64,000 nucleotides of DNA from Poriferisodalis sp965214215 (GCF_965214215.1 NZ_CBDCBD010000003.1:310001-374000); one strand, 5' to 3'. Counted from the first letter of the stretch, positions 17,380 through 25,827 are shown. Program-made: numbers and translations. Notes: generated by a model not told the origin, from the letters alone.

Positions 17380-17760
17380 ATGGCTGAGTCTCCCGCCGGC
17401 GATCCGCCAGCGCGACGCACACTGGGAAATCGCAAGTGGCTGCTGCTTGGCACCGGCGTTCTGCTCGCGATCATTCTGATCTTCTTCGACGGCTGCTCGG
17501 GCATTGAGGTCGAGCAGGAGGACGCCATCGCCGTGGCGCGAACTGCTCTCGATGCGACACCCGGCAGCTTCGAGCCTGACCGGTCCGAAATCCGGCTCAT
17601 CCGCCGAGGCTTCCCGCCGCGGCCGTCATGGGCCGTCGTATTCACCCTGACTGATCCCGCAGGAGGTCGCGACGACTTCCTGCGACAGGCCGCGGTGGTC
17701 GTCGATGCCGGAACGGGTGTCGTGACCGACATCGAGTTCATCGAGCCCGACGGCAGTTGA
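17380..17760 (+). CDS. membrane-anchored protein with PepSY-like outer domain
   Basis: A 126-aa protein with a cytoplasmic Pro/Arg-rich head, one membrane helix (about 20-38, WLLLGTGVLLAIILIFF) ending in a GCSG segment, and an 80-residue outer domain. The outer part (EEDAIAVARTAL, then a WAVVFTLTD strand and AAVVVDAGTGVVTDIEF) resembles PepSY-type folds, a suggestion from pattern only. It precedes the Amt gene by 227 nt; no operon link is certain. A 100-nt gap upstream shows no gene. Confidence 0.55.
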   Translation: MAESPAGDPPARRTLGNRKWLLLGTGVLLAIILIFFDGCSGIEVEQEDAIAVARTALDATPGSFEPDRSEIRLIRRGFPPRPSWAVVFTLTDPAGGRDDFLRQAAVVVDAGTGVVTDIEFIEPDGS

Positions 17761-17987
17761 CCGGCGCACGCAACGCGTCGCCTGGCTTCGCGGCACCAAT
17801 CGATCGCGATCATCCGCCGCGCGCCAGGCTGGCCGACTTCGGGTCCGAACCGCCCGCCGGGTTCAACATCCGCCCATCTGGCGGCAGATGTCAAACGCAA
17901 GATTGCAAACCTGTTACGGTTTTACCCAACTGACTTGGAGCCGGATCCTCGGCATCCAAGCGCACTTGGAAAACGGGGGGAGGCGCA

Positions 17988-19391
17988 ATGGGGATTGTCG
18001 CCGTGGCCACGGACGGGATACTGACCGAGGCCTACTACTACTTCACCGTCGCGATCATGTGGCTATTGCACGTCGGCTTCATGACCTATGAGGCCGGCGT
18101 CAGCCGTCGCAAGAACATCATGTCGACGGCGATGAAGAACATCATGACGATCGCAGTGGTGACGCCGACGTTCTACTACGTCGGCTTTTGGGTGTACTTC
18201 TGCATGCAGGAAGGACTGAAGTTCACGGGGACGGCCGACGGCAACGGCAACGCCGGTGAAGCGGCGTACTTCTGCGGCGACGGTTACGTTCTGCCGTGGG
18301 ACGCCAGCATGGCACCGCACATCGGAGACAACCTCACGGGGGTCTTCTGGGCGGCGTTCGTGCTGTTCTCATGGACAACCGGCTCGATCATGTCGGGCTC
18401 GGTCCTTGAGCGAATCCGGATCTCGGCCTATCTCTGGTTGACGGCACTCATGGGCGGCATCGTCTGGGTGATCGCCGCTGCCTGGGGCTGGAGCTACGGA
18501 GGCTGGCTGACCATCCACTTCGGTTACCACGACTTCGCCGCATCCGGCGTGGTGCACGGCATCGCCGGGATCTTCGCCCTCGGGGTGCTCTTCAATCTCG
18601 GGCCGAGAATCGGCAGATACGACGCCAACGGCGGGACACGAGCGTTCAAGCCCCACAACCTGCATCTCACGTTGATGGGGCTGATGATCATCTTCACCGG
18701 GTTCTACGCGTTCTACGCCGCATGCCTGTACATCCAGGCCGACACCACCGGTGGCTACGTCAACATCTACTTCGTCCCGACCACGCTGTCGGCCATCACG
18801 TTCACCATCACGATGGCGTTCGCGGGAGGCTTTGCAGGCGGTTACATCTTCGCCAAGGGCGACCCGTTCTGGACGCTGTCCGGCGGGCTGGCCGGGGTCG
18901 TCGCGGTATCATCCGGCGCCGACATCTACAGTCCGTCGCTGACGTTTATCCTGGCGTTCTTCTCCGCGGGTCTTGCCTACCTGGCAGGCAACTGGATCGA
19001 GCAAAAGGCGCGCATCGACGATGCCGTAGGCGCCGTCGCGGTCCACGGGGTCATGGGATTCTGGGGCGTGCTGCTGCTCGGCATCTTCGCCAGCGGCTTC
19101 CCCGCCAGCGGCGTGTCAGACGTGAAGACATCGTTCTTGGGTCAGGCCGTGGGGGCCGCTGCGCTCATCGCACTGGCTTTCTTCACCGGCTACATCGCTT
19201 CGTGGATACTGAAGAAGCTGAACCTGCTGAGGGTGCCACCGGAAGTCGAGCTCGAAGGCCTCGACATGGCCGAGTTCGAGACAGACTTCTTCCCCGAGTT
19301 CGGCCGCGCGGACGAGTCCATCGTCCATGCCGACGGCTCCGAAGAGTCCGCTGCAGGGGTCCTGCAGGGGGCCTACCGAGACAACCGCTAG
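17988..19391 (+). CDS. amt: Amt-family ammonium/methylammonium channel
   Basis: A 467-aa protein with about 11 membrane helices. The two pore histidines of the Amt/Mep/Rh family are present: SGVVHGIAGIFAL (twin-His first) and AVHGVMGFWGVLLLG (second). Amt proteins carry ammonium or methylammonium. Divergent features are the long polar loop near residues 75-105 (GTADGNGNAGEAAYFCGDG) and an acidic tail (EFETDFFPEFGRADESIVHADG) in place of the usual GlnK-docking end. No glnK or glnB gene is in the window. Its location next to tdm/tmm and the small membrane genes makes methylated-amine uptake a reasonable inference. Confidence 0.85.
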   Translation: MGIVAVATDGILTEAYYYFTVAIMWLLHVGFMTYEAGVSRRKNIMSTAMKNIMTIAVVTPTFYYVGFWVYFCMQEGLKFTGTADGNGNAGEAAYFCGDGYVLPWDASMAPHIGDNLTGVFWAAFVLFSWTTGSIMSGSVLERIRISAYLWLTALMGGIVWVIAAAWGWSYGGWLTIHFGYHDFAASGVVHGIAGIFALGVLFNLGPRIGRYDANGGTRAFKPHNLHLTLMGLMIIFTGFYAFYAACLYIQADTTGGYVNIYFVPTTLSAITFTITMAFAGGFAGGYIFAKGDPFWTLSGGLAGVVAVSSGADIYSPSLTFILAFFSAGLAYLAGNWIEQKARIDDAVGAVAVHGVMGFWGVLLLGIFASGFPASGVSDVKTSFLGQAVGAAALIALAFFTGYIASWILKKLNLLRVPPEVELEGLDMAEFETDFFPEFGRADESIVHADGSEESAAGVLQGAYRDNR

Positions 19392-19397
19392 CGCACG

Positions 19398-19565
19398 GTG
19401 TCGGGCGCATGGCTCCAGTTCATCGGCGCTCTCGTGCTGATGTACCTCGTCGTAGGTGCAGCAGGACTGTGGGCGAAGCGACAGCGAGCCATGGCGCGCG
19501 ACGCCGGCCAAGGCACACGAGACGCTGAGCACAGAGCTCAGAATCGGTCAAGGAGAACCACATGA
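19398..19565 (+). CDS. micro-membrane protein 1 downstream of amt
   Basis: A 55-aa protein starting at GTG 19398, six bases after the amt stop. It has one predicted helix (WLQFIGALVLMYLVVGAAGL) followed by a polar, Arg-rich tail (WAKRQRAMARDAGQGTRDA). The stop overlaps the next gene's ATG (ATGA, 19562-19565), strongly suggesting coupled translation. Family not recognised. Its single helix and linkage to amt suggest an accessory subunit, by context. Confidence 0.6.
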   Translation: MSGAWLQFIGALVLMYLVVGAAGLWAKRQRAMARDAGQGTRDAEHRAQNRSRRTT

Positions 19566-19774
19566 ACACATTTCCCTACGAGAGCTTCGACGCCGCCGTG
19601 GAGGCGGCGGGGGGCTACTCGACTTGGGGCGCGCCCGCGGGCACCAACGGCACGATGGTTGCCCTCGCCCTCCTCGGCATCGCCATCTCGGTGATTTCCG
19701 CAGTGATGGTGACTGTCCGCGAGAACGCCCTGCTCAATCACGCAGCCGACCGGCTCGCTGAGAAGTACAACTAG
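19562..19774 (+). CDS. micro-membrane protein 2 downstream of amt
   Basis: A 70-aa protein with one predicted helix (about 31-51, MVALALLGIAISVISAVMV). The N-terminal half is polar and aromatic (NTFPYESFDAAVEAAGG) and the tail is charged (ENALLNHAADRLAEKYN). AGGAG lies 8 nt before its ATG, and the start overlaps the stop of the previous gene. No family recognised. It belongs to a run of three tiny single-helix proteins after amt. Confidence 0.7.
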   Translation: MNTFPYESFDAAVEAAGGYSTWGAPAGTNGTMVALALLGIAISVISAVMVTVRENALLNHAADRLAEKYN

Positions 19775-19802
19775 CTCATAGAGCTCACCCGTTAGGACTG
19801 AC

Positions 19803-19946
19803 ATGGCTCGCAGAAAGCAAATCGAGTTTCAGGGCTTGCAGGGACACAGCAAGAACGTCGAGAGGGCTGTCGTGGTCTTCTGCGCCGCCTGCATTGTCTT
19901 TGTCATCATCGCCATACAGGTTGTCGGCGGAGGCGCTCTGCGCTGA
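19803..19946 (+). CDS. micro-membrane protein 3 downstream of amt
   Basis: A 47-aa protein: a positively charged head (MARRKQIEFQGLQGHSKNVE) and one helix (AVVVFCAACIVFVIIAIQVV), ending GGGALR. The basic head suggests an N-in topology. It begins 28 nt after the second micro-protein, on the same strand. A spurious frame is possible for such a short gene, but charge, hydrophobicity and place fit a real membrane peptide. Confidence 0.55.
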   Translation: MARRKQIEFQGLQGHSKNVERAVVVFCAACIVFVIIAIQVVGGGALR

Positions 19947-20024
19947 CTCCTGGTCCGGCCTGCGGCGCAAGCATGAACTGTCGCTGCTGGTCGGGTACGA
20001 GGACCGCTCGGCCTCACACCATCG

Positions 20025-20072
20025 ATCGTCACGGTTCCTGCTGACATCTGTTGCAGCAGGAACCGTGACGAT
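20025..20072 (+). promoter_or_regulatory. 19-bp perfect inverted repeat between micro-protein 3 and the next gene
   Basis: Arms 20025-20043 (ATCGTCACGGTTCCTGCTG) and 20054-20072 are exact reverse complements with a 10-nt loop. No T-tract follows. The next gene starts 22 nt downstream. It could attenuate or terminate the amt unit before tdm, or serve as an operator or RNA-stability hairpin. Confidence 0.55.
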
Positions 20073-20093
20073 GGATCGCCGCAGAATGCAAAG

Positions 20094-20534
20094 ATGGGTG
20101 TCGTGAAGACTCCACGCAAGCGGACCGCTCAGGTGTGCTCCGCAGCAGCCGGCGCGGCGATGCTGCTGCCGTGGCATGTCAATGCCGGGCTGGGCGGCAA
20201 CCAGACGGTGCTCGGCATCGAGGTCACCGAAGGGCGGCTCATCATCGCGGCGTGCGCGGTAACGATCGGTCTGATCCACATCGACTGGCGTCCTGCGTGG
20301 ATCGGCGCCGGCTTCGCCGGCGCCATTGCAGTACGTGAAGTCTTCGCCCCGTCCGGGATCGGGCCACCCGGCCGCCCGCCCGATCCAGGCATCGGCATTT
20401 GGACTGCAGTCATCGCTGCTGGCATCGCTGCCGTGTTGCTCGTGTGGGACATGCTGGTCGACATATCAGGGACCGGCGACGATGAGGACCCGCCGAGGCG
20501 GGGGCTGTCGGGGCCGCTCGGCCGCCGGCGATGA
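20094..20534 (+). CDS. multi-helix membrane protein upstream of tdm
   Basis: A 146-aa protein with three to four predicted helices (AAAGAAMLLPWHVNAG, LIIAACAVTIGLIHI, AWIGAGFAGAIAV, IWTAVIAAGIAAVLLVWDML) and a charged tail rich in Pro, Asp and Arg. Family not recognised. The stop overlaps the tdm start (ATGA), so it is translationally coupled to tdm. The link suggests a membrane partner of the TMAO demethylase or a transporter component; this is inference from position. Confidence 0.65.
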   Translation: MGVVKTPRKRTAQVCSAAAGAAMLLPWHVNAGLGGNQTVLGIEVTEGRLIIAACAVTIGLIHIDWRPAWIGAGFAGAIAVREVFAPSGIGPPGRPPDPGIGIWTAVIAAGIAAVLLVWDMLVDISGTGDDEDPPRRGLSGPLGRRR

Positions 20535-22912
20535 CGCTGCTGGCGCTCGAGGGGTCCATGGCTGTGCCCGGATTGACGACGCTCGAGCCGGGTGTGGAGC
20601 GCTATCGAGTGGCCGGAGGCGGTGCCACCGTGCTGGCCCTCGATGCCGGAGACGAGCTGGAAGTCGTCGATCCCGAGGGACGCCAACCGTGCGAGCTGGT
20701 TGCCTTCGATGTCGGCGGACATTTCGACCTTGGCCTGCTCGAAGTCATCAACGGCAGCACTCGGATGTCGGCGGGGCCAGCTCCGGCGGCAGTCGGCATT
20801 CTCTCGGCGCCGCTGACTGACGCCCGCCGAGTGCGAGCCGGTCTCGAGCGCGTCGGCATCGACATGTCTGCCGTGCAGGCAGCGAGCCCGCTGAAGCTTC
20901 TCGACGGCGACACGCCTGCGAACATCTCGGGCCGGGTGATCGCGCTGGACGATCTCGTCTGTGTTGTCGCGGCACCCGGCGCCGCAATGTCGGCTCATGG
21001 CGGCGTCCCGCCGACTGACCTCATTGCCTACGTCCATCGCGGCGAGCAGACCGGTATCGAAGCCGAGCCATTGCTGCCGACTCCGCTGGCCGATCCCAGC
21101 CAGGACTTCATCGTGCTTGCCAGCACGGCTCGCGCCTACCAGGTGTCGGCGGGCGACTGGTTTCAAGTCGTGGATCCCGAAGGGCGCCAGTGCTCTGACT
21201 TCCAGTGCTTCGCGGTGGCGGATCTCGAAGCGGGCGCCGATCTCTGCCTCGACGCCACCATCACCCGCTCCCTCATGGGGGCAAGCTGCCCCGCACCCGG
21301 TCTGTACTCGAAGTTCTTCAACGCGAAGATGCAGCCGCTCGTCGAAGTAGTGCAGGACACCGTGGGCCGCCACGACACGTTCAACACTGCCTGCAACGCC
21401 CGCTACTACGACGAGATGGGCTACCCCGGCCACGTCAACTGCACCGACAACATGAACCAGGTCCTCGACCCCTTCGGCGTTGCTGCGAGACGAGGCTGGG
21501 AGGCGATCAACTTCTTCTACAACACCCAGGTGGACGACGCGAACCAGATCTACCTCGACGAGCCGTGGTCGCGCCCCGGCGACTATGTGCTGCTGCGGGC
21601 GCTGGAGGATCTGGTGTGCGTCAGCACTGCGTGCCCGTGCGATGTCGACGCTGCCAACGGCTGGAACCCCACCGACATCGCGGTCCGGGTGTACCCCGCA
21701 GCCAACATGTTCAAGAAAGCGACGGCGATCAGAATGACCGCGGACTCCGAAGCCCAGCTCACCCAAGAGACCGGATTCCACCCCCGCACCTCGGCGGCGA
21801 CGCGCAGCTTCAGTGAGTACTGCGGCTATTGGCTGGCCGACCACTACACCGCGCACGGTGCAGTCGAGGAGTACTGGGCGTGCCGACAGGCCGCAGCCGC
21901 CATCGACCTGTCACCGCTGCGCAAGTTCGAGGTGACAGGACCCGACGCGGAGCTGCTGATGCAGACGTGTGTCACCCGCAACGTCCGCAAGCTCGCCGAC
22001 GGGCAGGTGGTGTACACCGCCATGTGCCACCCCACCGGCGGGATGATCGACGACGGCACGGTGTTCAGGCTGGGGCGCGAGAATTTCCGCTGGATCGGCG
22101 GCCAGCTCGGCTACAGCGGCGTCTGGCTGCGTGAGCAGGCCGAGCGGCTGGGTTTGAGTGTGTGGGTGCGCAACTCCACCACCCAGCTCCACAATCTGCA
22201 GGTCCAAGGTCCCAGCAGCCGCCGCATTCTCGACGAGGTCATCTGGACCCGACCCGATCAGCCGACTGTGTCCGAGCTGGGCTGGTTCCGGTTCGCGATC
22301 GCGCGGATCGGCGACTACGACGGCATCCCGATCGTCGTCTCGCGCACGGGCTACACGGGCGAACTCGGCTACGAAGTGTTCTGCCACCCTTCCGACGCCC
22401 CGGCGGTGTGGGACGCCGTCTTCGAGGCCGGCACGCCCCATGGGCTCGTGCCCATGGGCCTCAGCGCGCTCGACATGCTGCGCATCGAAGCGGGGCTGGT
22501 CTTCGCGGGCCACGAGTTCTGCGACCAGACCGACCCCTACGAGGCAGGGATCGGCTTCACCGTCCCGCTCAAGACCAAGCACGACGACTTCATCGGTCGT
22601 GATGCCCTGTTCGACCGGCGCGACAACCCCCAGCGGCGGCTGGTAGGGCTGGAACTCGAAGGCGGCGAGCCTGGGGCGCTTGGCGACGGCGTGTTCGTGG
22701 GTCGCAACCAGGTCGGTGAGATCACCAGCGGCACGATCTCCCCCATCTTGGGAAAGAACATCGCCCTGTGCCGCATGACGCTGCCGTACAACGAGATCGG
22801 CACGGCGGTCGAGGTGGGCAAGCTGGACGGCCACGAAAAACGCATCGCGGCCGAGGTGGTGCGCTACCCGTTCTACGATCCCGACAAGTCCCGAGTCCGA
22901 GGCCTCGCCTAA
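20531..22912 (+). CDS. tdm: trimethylamine N-oxide demethylase (DUF1989 plus GcvT-like)
   Basis: A 793-aa protein. Residues 1-180 and 190-400 are two DUF1989-like halves (each has a VVDPEGRQ segment), and from about 415 onward is an aminomethyltransferase-like (GcvT) domain binding tetrahydrofolate. This architecture is that of Tdm, which splits TMAO into dimethylamine and formaldehyde. Cys304 (GHVNC), Cys368 and Cys370 (TACPCD) are in place for the zinc site; the 64- and 2-residue spacing matches, from memory, that of the Methylocella enzyme. The ATG overlaps the upstream membrane gene. It is followed 106 nt later by tmm, the enzyme that makes its substrate. Alternatives (aminomethyltransferase of another methylated amine) are less likely given the neighbour. 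Confidence 0.85.
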   Translation: MTLLALEGSMAVPGLTTLEPGVERYRVAGGGATVLALDAGDELEVVDPEGRQPCELVAFDVGGHFDLGLLEVINGSTRMSAGPAPAAVGILSAPLTDARRVRAGLERVGIDMSAVQAASPLKLLDGDTPANISGRVIALDDLVCVVAAPGAAMSAHGGVPPTDLIAYVHRGEQTGIEAEPLLPTPLADPSQDFIVLASTARAYQVSAGDWFQVVDPEGRQCSDFQCFAVADLEAGADLCLDATITRSLMGASCPAPGLYSKFFNAKMQPLVEVVQDTVGRHDTFNTACNARYYDEMGYPGHVNCTDNMNQVLDPFGVAARRGWEAINFFYNTQVDDANQIYLDEPWSRPGDYVLLRALEDLVCVSTACPCDVDAANGWNPTDIAVRVYPAANMFKKATAIRMTADSEAQLTQETGFHPRTSAATRSFSEYCGYWLADHYTAHGAVEEYWACRQAAAAIDLSPLRKFEVTGPDAELLMQTCVTRNVRKLADGQVVYTAMCHPTGGMIDDGTVFRLGRENFRWIGGQLGYSGVWLREQAERLGLSVWVRNSTTQLHNLQVQGPSSRRILDEVIWTRPDQPTVSELGWFRFAIARIGDYDGIPIVVSRTGYTGELGYEVFCHPSDAPAVWDAVFEAGTPHGLVPMGLSALDMLRIEAGLVFAGHEFCDQTDPYEAGIGFTVPLKTKHDDFIGRDALFDRRDNPQRRLVGLELEGGEPGALGDGVFVGRNQVGEITSGTISPILGKNIALCRMTLPYNEIGTAVEVGKLDGHEKRIAAEVVRYPFYDPDKSRVRGLA

Positions 22913-23018
22913 TCCAGCACCCCTGACGGGCGTGTCCCGGGCCGCTGCACGCAGGTGCAAGACTGAGCGGTGTTCTACTCTCATTGCATACACGTCTACT
23001 CACAGGGGGGATCTTGAG

Positions 23019-24362
23019 ATGACACGGGTAGCCATCATCGGCGCGGGGCCGTGCGGGTTGTCGCAGCTGCATGCGTTCGCCAGCGACGCCTCGTCGGAGG
23101 CTGCAGACGTCGAGCTTGTCTGCTTCGAGAAGCAGGACGACTGGGGCGGGTTGTGGAACTACACGTGGCGCACGGGCCTCGATGAGCACGGCGAGCCCTG
23201 CCACGGTTCGATGTACCGCTACCTGTGGTCGAACGGCCCCAAGGAGTGCCTGGAGTTCGGCGACTACGGCTTCGAAGAGCACTTCGGCAAGCCGGTGGCG
23301 TCGTTCCCACCCCGTGAGGTGCTCTACGACTACATCATCGGTCGCGCCAACCGAAGCGGGATCCGCGACAAGATCCGATTCAGCCACGCTGTGCGAAATG
23401 TCAGCCGGTCTGCCTCTGGCGACGGCTTCACAGTGACGACACACGACCACGCCACCGACGCCACCTCAAGCGAGGACTTTGACTGGGTCGTGGTGTCCAC
23501 CGGGCATTTCTCCACCCCCAACATGCCCCACTACCCGGGCTATGAGACGTTCGGGGGCACCCTGCTGCACGCCCACGATTTCCGCGACGCGGTGCAGTTC
23601 GAGGGCGACGTCGTGATGGTCATCGGATCGAGCTACTCGGCCGAGGACATCGCATCGCAGCTGTGGAAGTACGGGGCCTCGGCGGTCATCTGCTCGTCAC
23701 GCAGCGGGCCCATGGGCTTCGACTGGCCCGAGGGCATTACCGAGAAGCCGATCCTCACCCACGTAGACGGCCGCACGGTGCACTTCGCCGACGGCACCAG
23801 CGCCGAGGTGGATGCCATCGTGTCGTGCACGGGCTACCTCCACCACTTCCCGTTCATGGACGACGAACTGCGTCTGGTGACCGCAAACCGCCTCGCGTCG
23901 TCGATGCTCTACCGAGGCGTGGTGTTCCAGCCGGAGAACCGGATTCTCTATCTGGGGATGCAGGACCAGTGGTACACGTTCAACATGTTCGACGCCCAGG
24001 CCTGGTACGCCCGCGACGTGATCCTGGGCCGCATCGAACTGCCAGACGCCGACACCCAGGCCCGCTGGATCGACGACTTCCAGGCCGCGGAAGATGAGGT
24101 GCCCGACGACTACGCCGCCATCGACTTCCAAGGCGACTACACCCAGGACCTCATCGACCAGACCGACTGTCCCGACCCCAACACGGCGCTCATCAACAAG
24201 ATGTTCAAGGACTGGAAGAAGCACAAGAAGCAGTCGATCATCGGCTACCGCGACCACGGCCACACCTCGCCCGTGACAGGCGCGCAGGCGCCCGTACACC
24301 ACACGTCGTGGGAACTCGCCCTCGACGACTCGCTGGAGTCGTACCTGGCCGACTCAGGCTGA
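23019..24362 (+). CDS. tmm: trimethylamine monooxygenase (flavin-containing)
   Basis: A 447-aa FMO-family enzyme that oxidises trimethylamine to TMAO with NADPH and O2. Visible are the FAD-binding GAGPCG (8-13), the FMO signature FGGTLLHAHDF (178-188) and the NADPH-binding GSSYSAED (203-210), where Tyr206 matches the Tyr known to swing in Tmm. The YLGMQDQWYTFNMFDAQAW segment is characteristic of bacterial Tmm. Length equals the family norm. A GGGGGG ribosome-binding stretch lies before the ATG at 23019. It acts immediately before Tdm. Confidence 0.9.
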   Translation: MTRVAIIGAGPCGLSQLHAFASDASSEAADVELVCFEKQDDWGGLWNYTWRTGLDEHGEPCHGSMYRYLWSNGPKECLEFGDYGFEEHFGKPVASFPPREVLYDYIIGRANRSGIRDKIRFSHAVRNVSRSASGDGFTVTTHDHATDATSSEDFDWVVVSTGHFSTPNMPHYPGYETFGGTLLHAHDFRDAVQFEGDVVMVIGSSYSAEDIASQLWKYGASAVICSSRSGPMGFDWPEGITEKPILTHVDGRTVHFADGTSAEVDAIVSCTGYLHHFPFMDDELRLVTANRLASSMLYRGVVFQPENRILYLGMQDQWYTFNMFDAQAWYARDVILGRIELPDADTQARWIDDFQAAEDEVPDDYAAIDFQGDYTQDLIDQTDCPDPNTALINKMFKDWKKHKKQSIIGYRDHGHTSPVTGAQAPVHHTSWELALDDSLESYLADSG

Positions 24363-24373
24363 CAATCCGGACG

Positions 24374-24493
24374 ATGCTCGGGGTGCGGCTTCTTACCGTG
24401 AGCGCGCAACTCGCCCGCGTGATCGAGCAATCCGCCCATTCTGCGCCTGAGTCGACCGATGGAGCGCCGATGGAACGAACCGAGCGAGCGTGA
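24374..24493 (+). CDS. micro-ORF bridging tmm and the DAO flavoprotein
   Basis: A 39-codon frame starting at ATG 24374, 11 nt after the tmm stop, ends with TGA that overlaps the GTG start of the next gene (GTGA, 24490-24493). The peptide (MLGVRLLTVSAQLARVIEQ...) has no known family. It may only provide translational coupling or may be chance. Confidence 0.3.
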   Translation: MLGVRLLTVSAQLARVIEQSAHSAPESTDGAPMERTERA

Positions 24494-25719
24494 GCGGCGC
24501 TCCCACAGCAGCGCGTGTTCCGTCCGAAGTCGACGTCGTCGTGATCGGCGCGGGGGTGACCGGCGCCAGCATCGGCTACCAGCTCGCCCGGCATTCAGAT
24601 CTGCGAGTGGCAATCGTCGATGCTCGGGCACCCGTCGGCGGCATTTCGGGGCGGACGTTCGGACAGATCCGTCAGCACTACTCCAACGAGCTCATGGTGC
24701 GCATCGCGCAGCGGGGCTTCCACTGCATTCAGAACTGGAGCACCGAAGTCGGCGTCGGCGACCCCGGCTATGCCCGATTCGGCTACATGCTGCTGGTCGT
24801 CGAGGACCAACTGGACGGGCTGCGGTACAACATCGATCTCGGCCGCAGTCTCGGCGTGGACACCCGCTTCGTCGTGGCCAGCGAGATCACCGATGTTGAG
24901 CCGCTGGTGAACGCCGACGGCCTCGCCGGCGGTGCCTACGAACCCGAGGGCGGCTATATCGACGTCACGAAGATGGTGCTGAGCTGGCTTGCGGCAGCGA
25001 CGGCAGCCGGCGCCACCGTGCTTGCCCCGGTCGCCGTCGAGGAAATCATGACCTCGGGCGGAGCCGTCACCGGCATCAGCACCGCCGCCGGCGAGATCAG
25101 GGCCCCCACCGTTGTCGCCGCGACCGGCGCATGGGCGCGTGACCTGCTGGACCCGCTGGGCGTAGAAGTGCCCGTCGAGCGGCGGCGACTGGACATGGCG
25201 GTGCTCTCTCAAGACGCCGGAGCCCGGGCGCTGGGCACCTGCATCACCGACGGGAACTCCAATTTGGTCATCCGCCCCGACATGGGACGCCACATCGTCG
25301 CGGCGGCCTACCCGCCCGAGATGCCCGCAGTCATCGATCCGCTGGCCGACGCGTCGGCAGCAGACCATGCAGCCCACGACGTGCGCCTCAAAGCCGCCAT
25401 CGCAGAGCGGCTGCCGAGCTTGACGGTGGCCTCAACGGTCTCCACCACCAGCGGCGCCTACGACGTCTCGCCCGACTACCACCCCATCCTCGGCTGGGCC
25501 CGAGAGATCGCTCCGGTAGATGGCCTCTACCTGGCAGTCGGGCTCTCAGGCCACGGGCTGAAGCTCTCTCCGGCGCTAGGCGAGATCGTCGCCGCCGACG
25601 TGCTCAACGTCAACCAAGTGGGCAACGCACCTCCCATCGACACCAGCGCACTGCGGCCCTCACGTTTCGCCGATGGCGACCTGATGCACCTCTCCTACGG
25701 TCCCAGCGCCCGCGCCTAA
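24490..25719 (+). CDS. DAO-family FAD-dependent oxidoreductase
   Basis: A 409-aa protein of the D-amino-acid oxidase/sarcosine dehydrogenase fold. It opens with the FAD-binding VVVIGAGVTGASIGYQLA, has the ISGRTFGQIRQHY segment after it and ends with LYLAVGLSGHGLKLSPALGE, the usual second FAD contact. Such enzymes oxidise secondary or tertiary amines (sarcosine, dimethylglycine, N-methyl amino acids). Directly following tmm, it may oxidise a methylated amine such as dimethylamine-derived compounds, but this is inference. The GTG start is uncertain; the frame's conserved part begins about residue 13. Confidence 0.78.
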   Translation: MSGAPTAARVPSEVDVVVIGAGVTGASIGYQLARHSDLRVAIVDARAPVGGISGRTFGQIRQHYSNELMVRIAQRGFHCIQNWSTEVGVGDPGYARFGYMLLVVEDQLDGLRYNIDLGRSLGVDTRFVVASEITDVEPLVNADGLAGGAYEPEGGYIDVTKMVLSWLAAATAAGATVLAPVAVEEIMTSGGAVTGISTAAGEIRAPTVVAATGAWARDLLDPLGVEVPVERRRLDMAVLSQDAGARALGTCITDGNSNLVIRPDMGRHIVAAAYPPEMPAVIDPLADASAADHAAHDVRLKAAIAERLPSLTVASTVSTTSGAYDVSPDYHPILGWAREIAPVDGLYLAVGLSGHGLKLSPALGEIVAADVLNVNQVGNAPPIDTSALRPSRFADGDLMHLSYGPSARA

Positions 25720-25734
25720 CACTCAAGCCTGTAG

Positions 25735-25827
25735 GCACAGATGCCATAGCTGTGGAGGCGGCAGGAGACTCTGCGACGTTGCGACCTGCCGGATCGCGGG
25801 AGCAGAGGGTCATGCCGCCTCCACAGC
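25735..25827 (+). repeat. structured intergenic element, copy B
   Basis: This copy shares with 16095-16265 the blocks GCACAGATGCCATAGCTG (25735-25752), 25761-25786 and GGATCGC-n-GGAGCAGAGGGTC (25791-25810). Its arms 25749-25763 and 25813-25827 are perfect 15-bp reverse complements. Relative to copy A, two base pairs of the stem (positions 5 and 7) are changed on both sides, T-A to C-G and G-C to C-G. Only 4 nt separate the inner blocks here. It starts 16 nt after the flavoprotein stop. Confidence 0.65.

Noticed and set aside
17880..17987. Possible GlnR-type site before amt (GTTAC and TTTTACC fragments).
   Set aside because: The spacing and second half-sites of a GlnR box are not present; the match is too weak.
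20129..21856. A 575-codon minus-strand frame opposite tdm.
   Set aside because: Composition is typical of a shadow; tdm on the plus strand shows domain motifs and operon overlaps.
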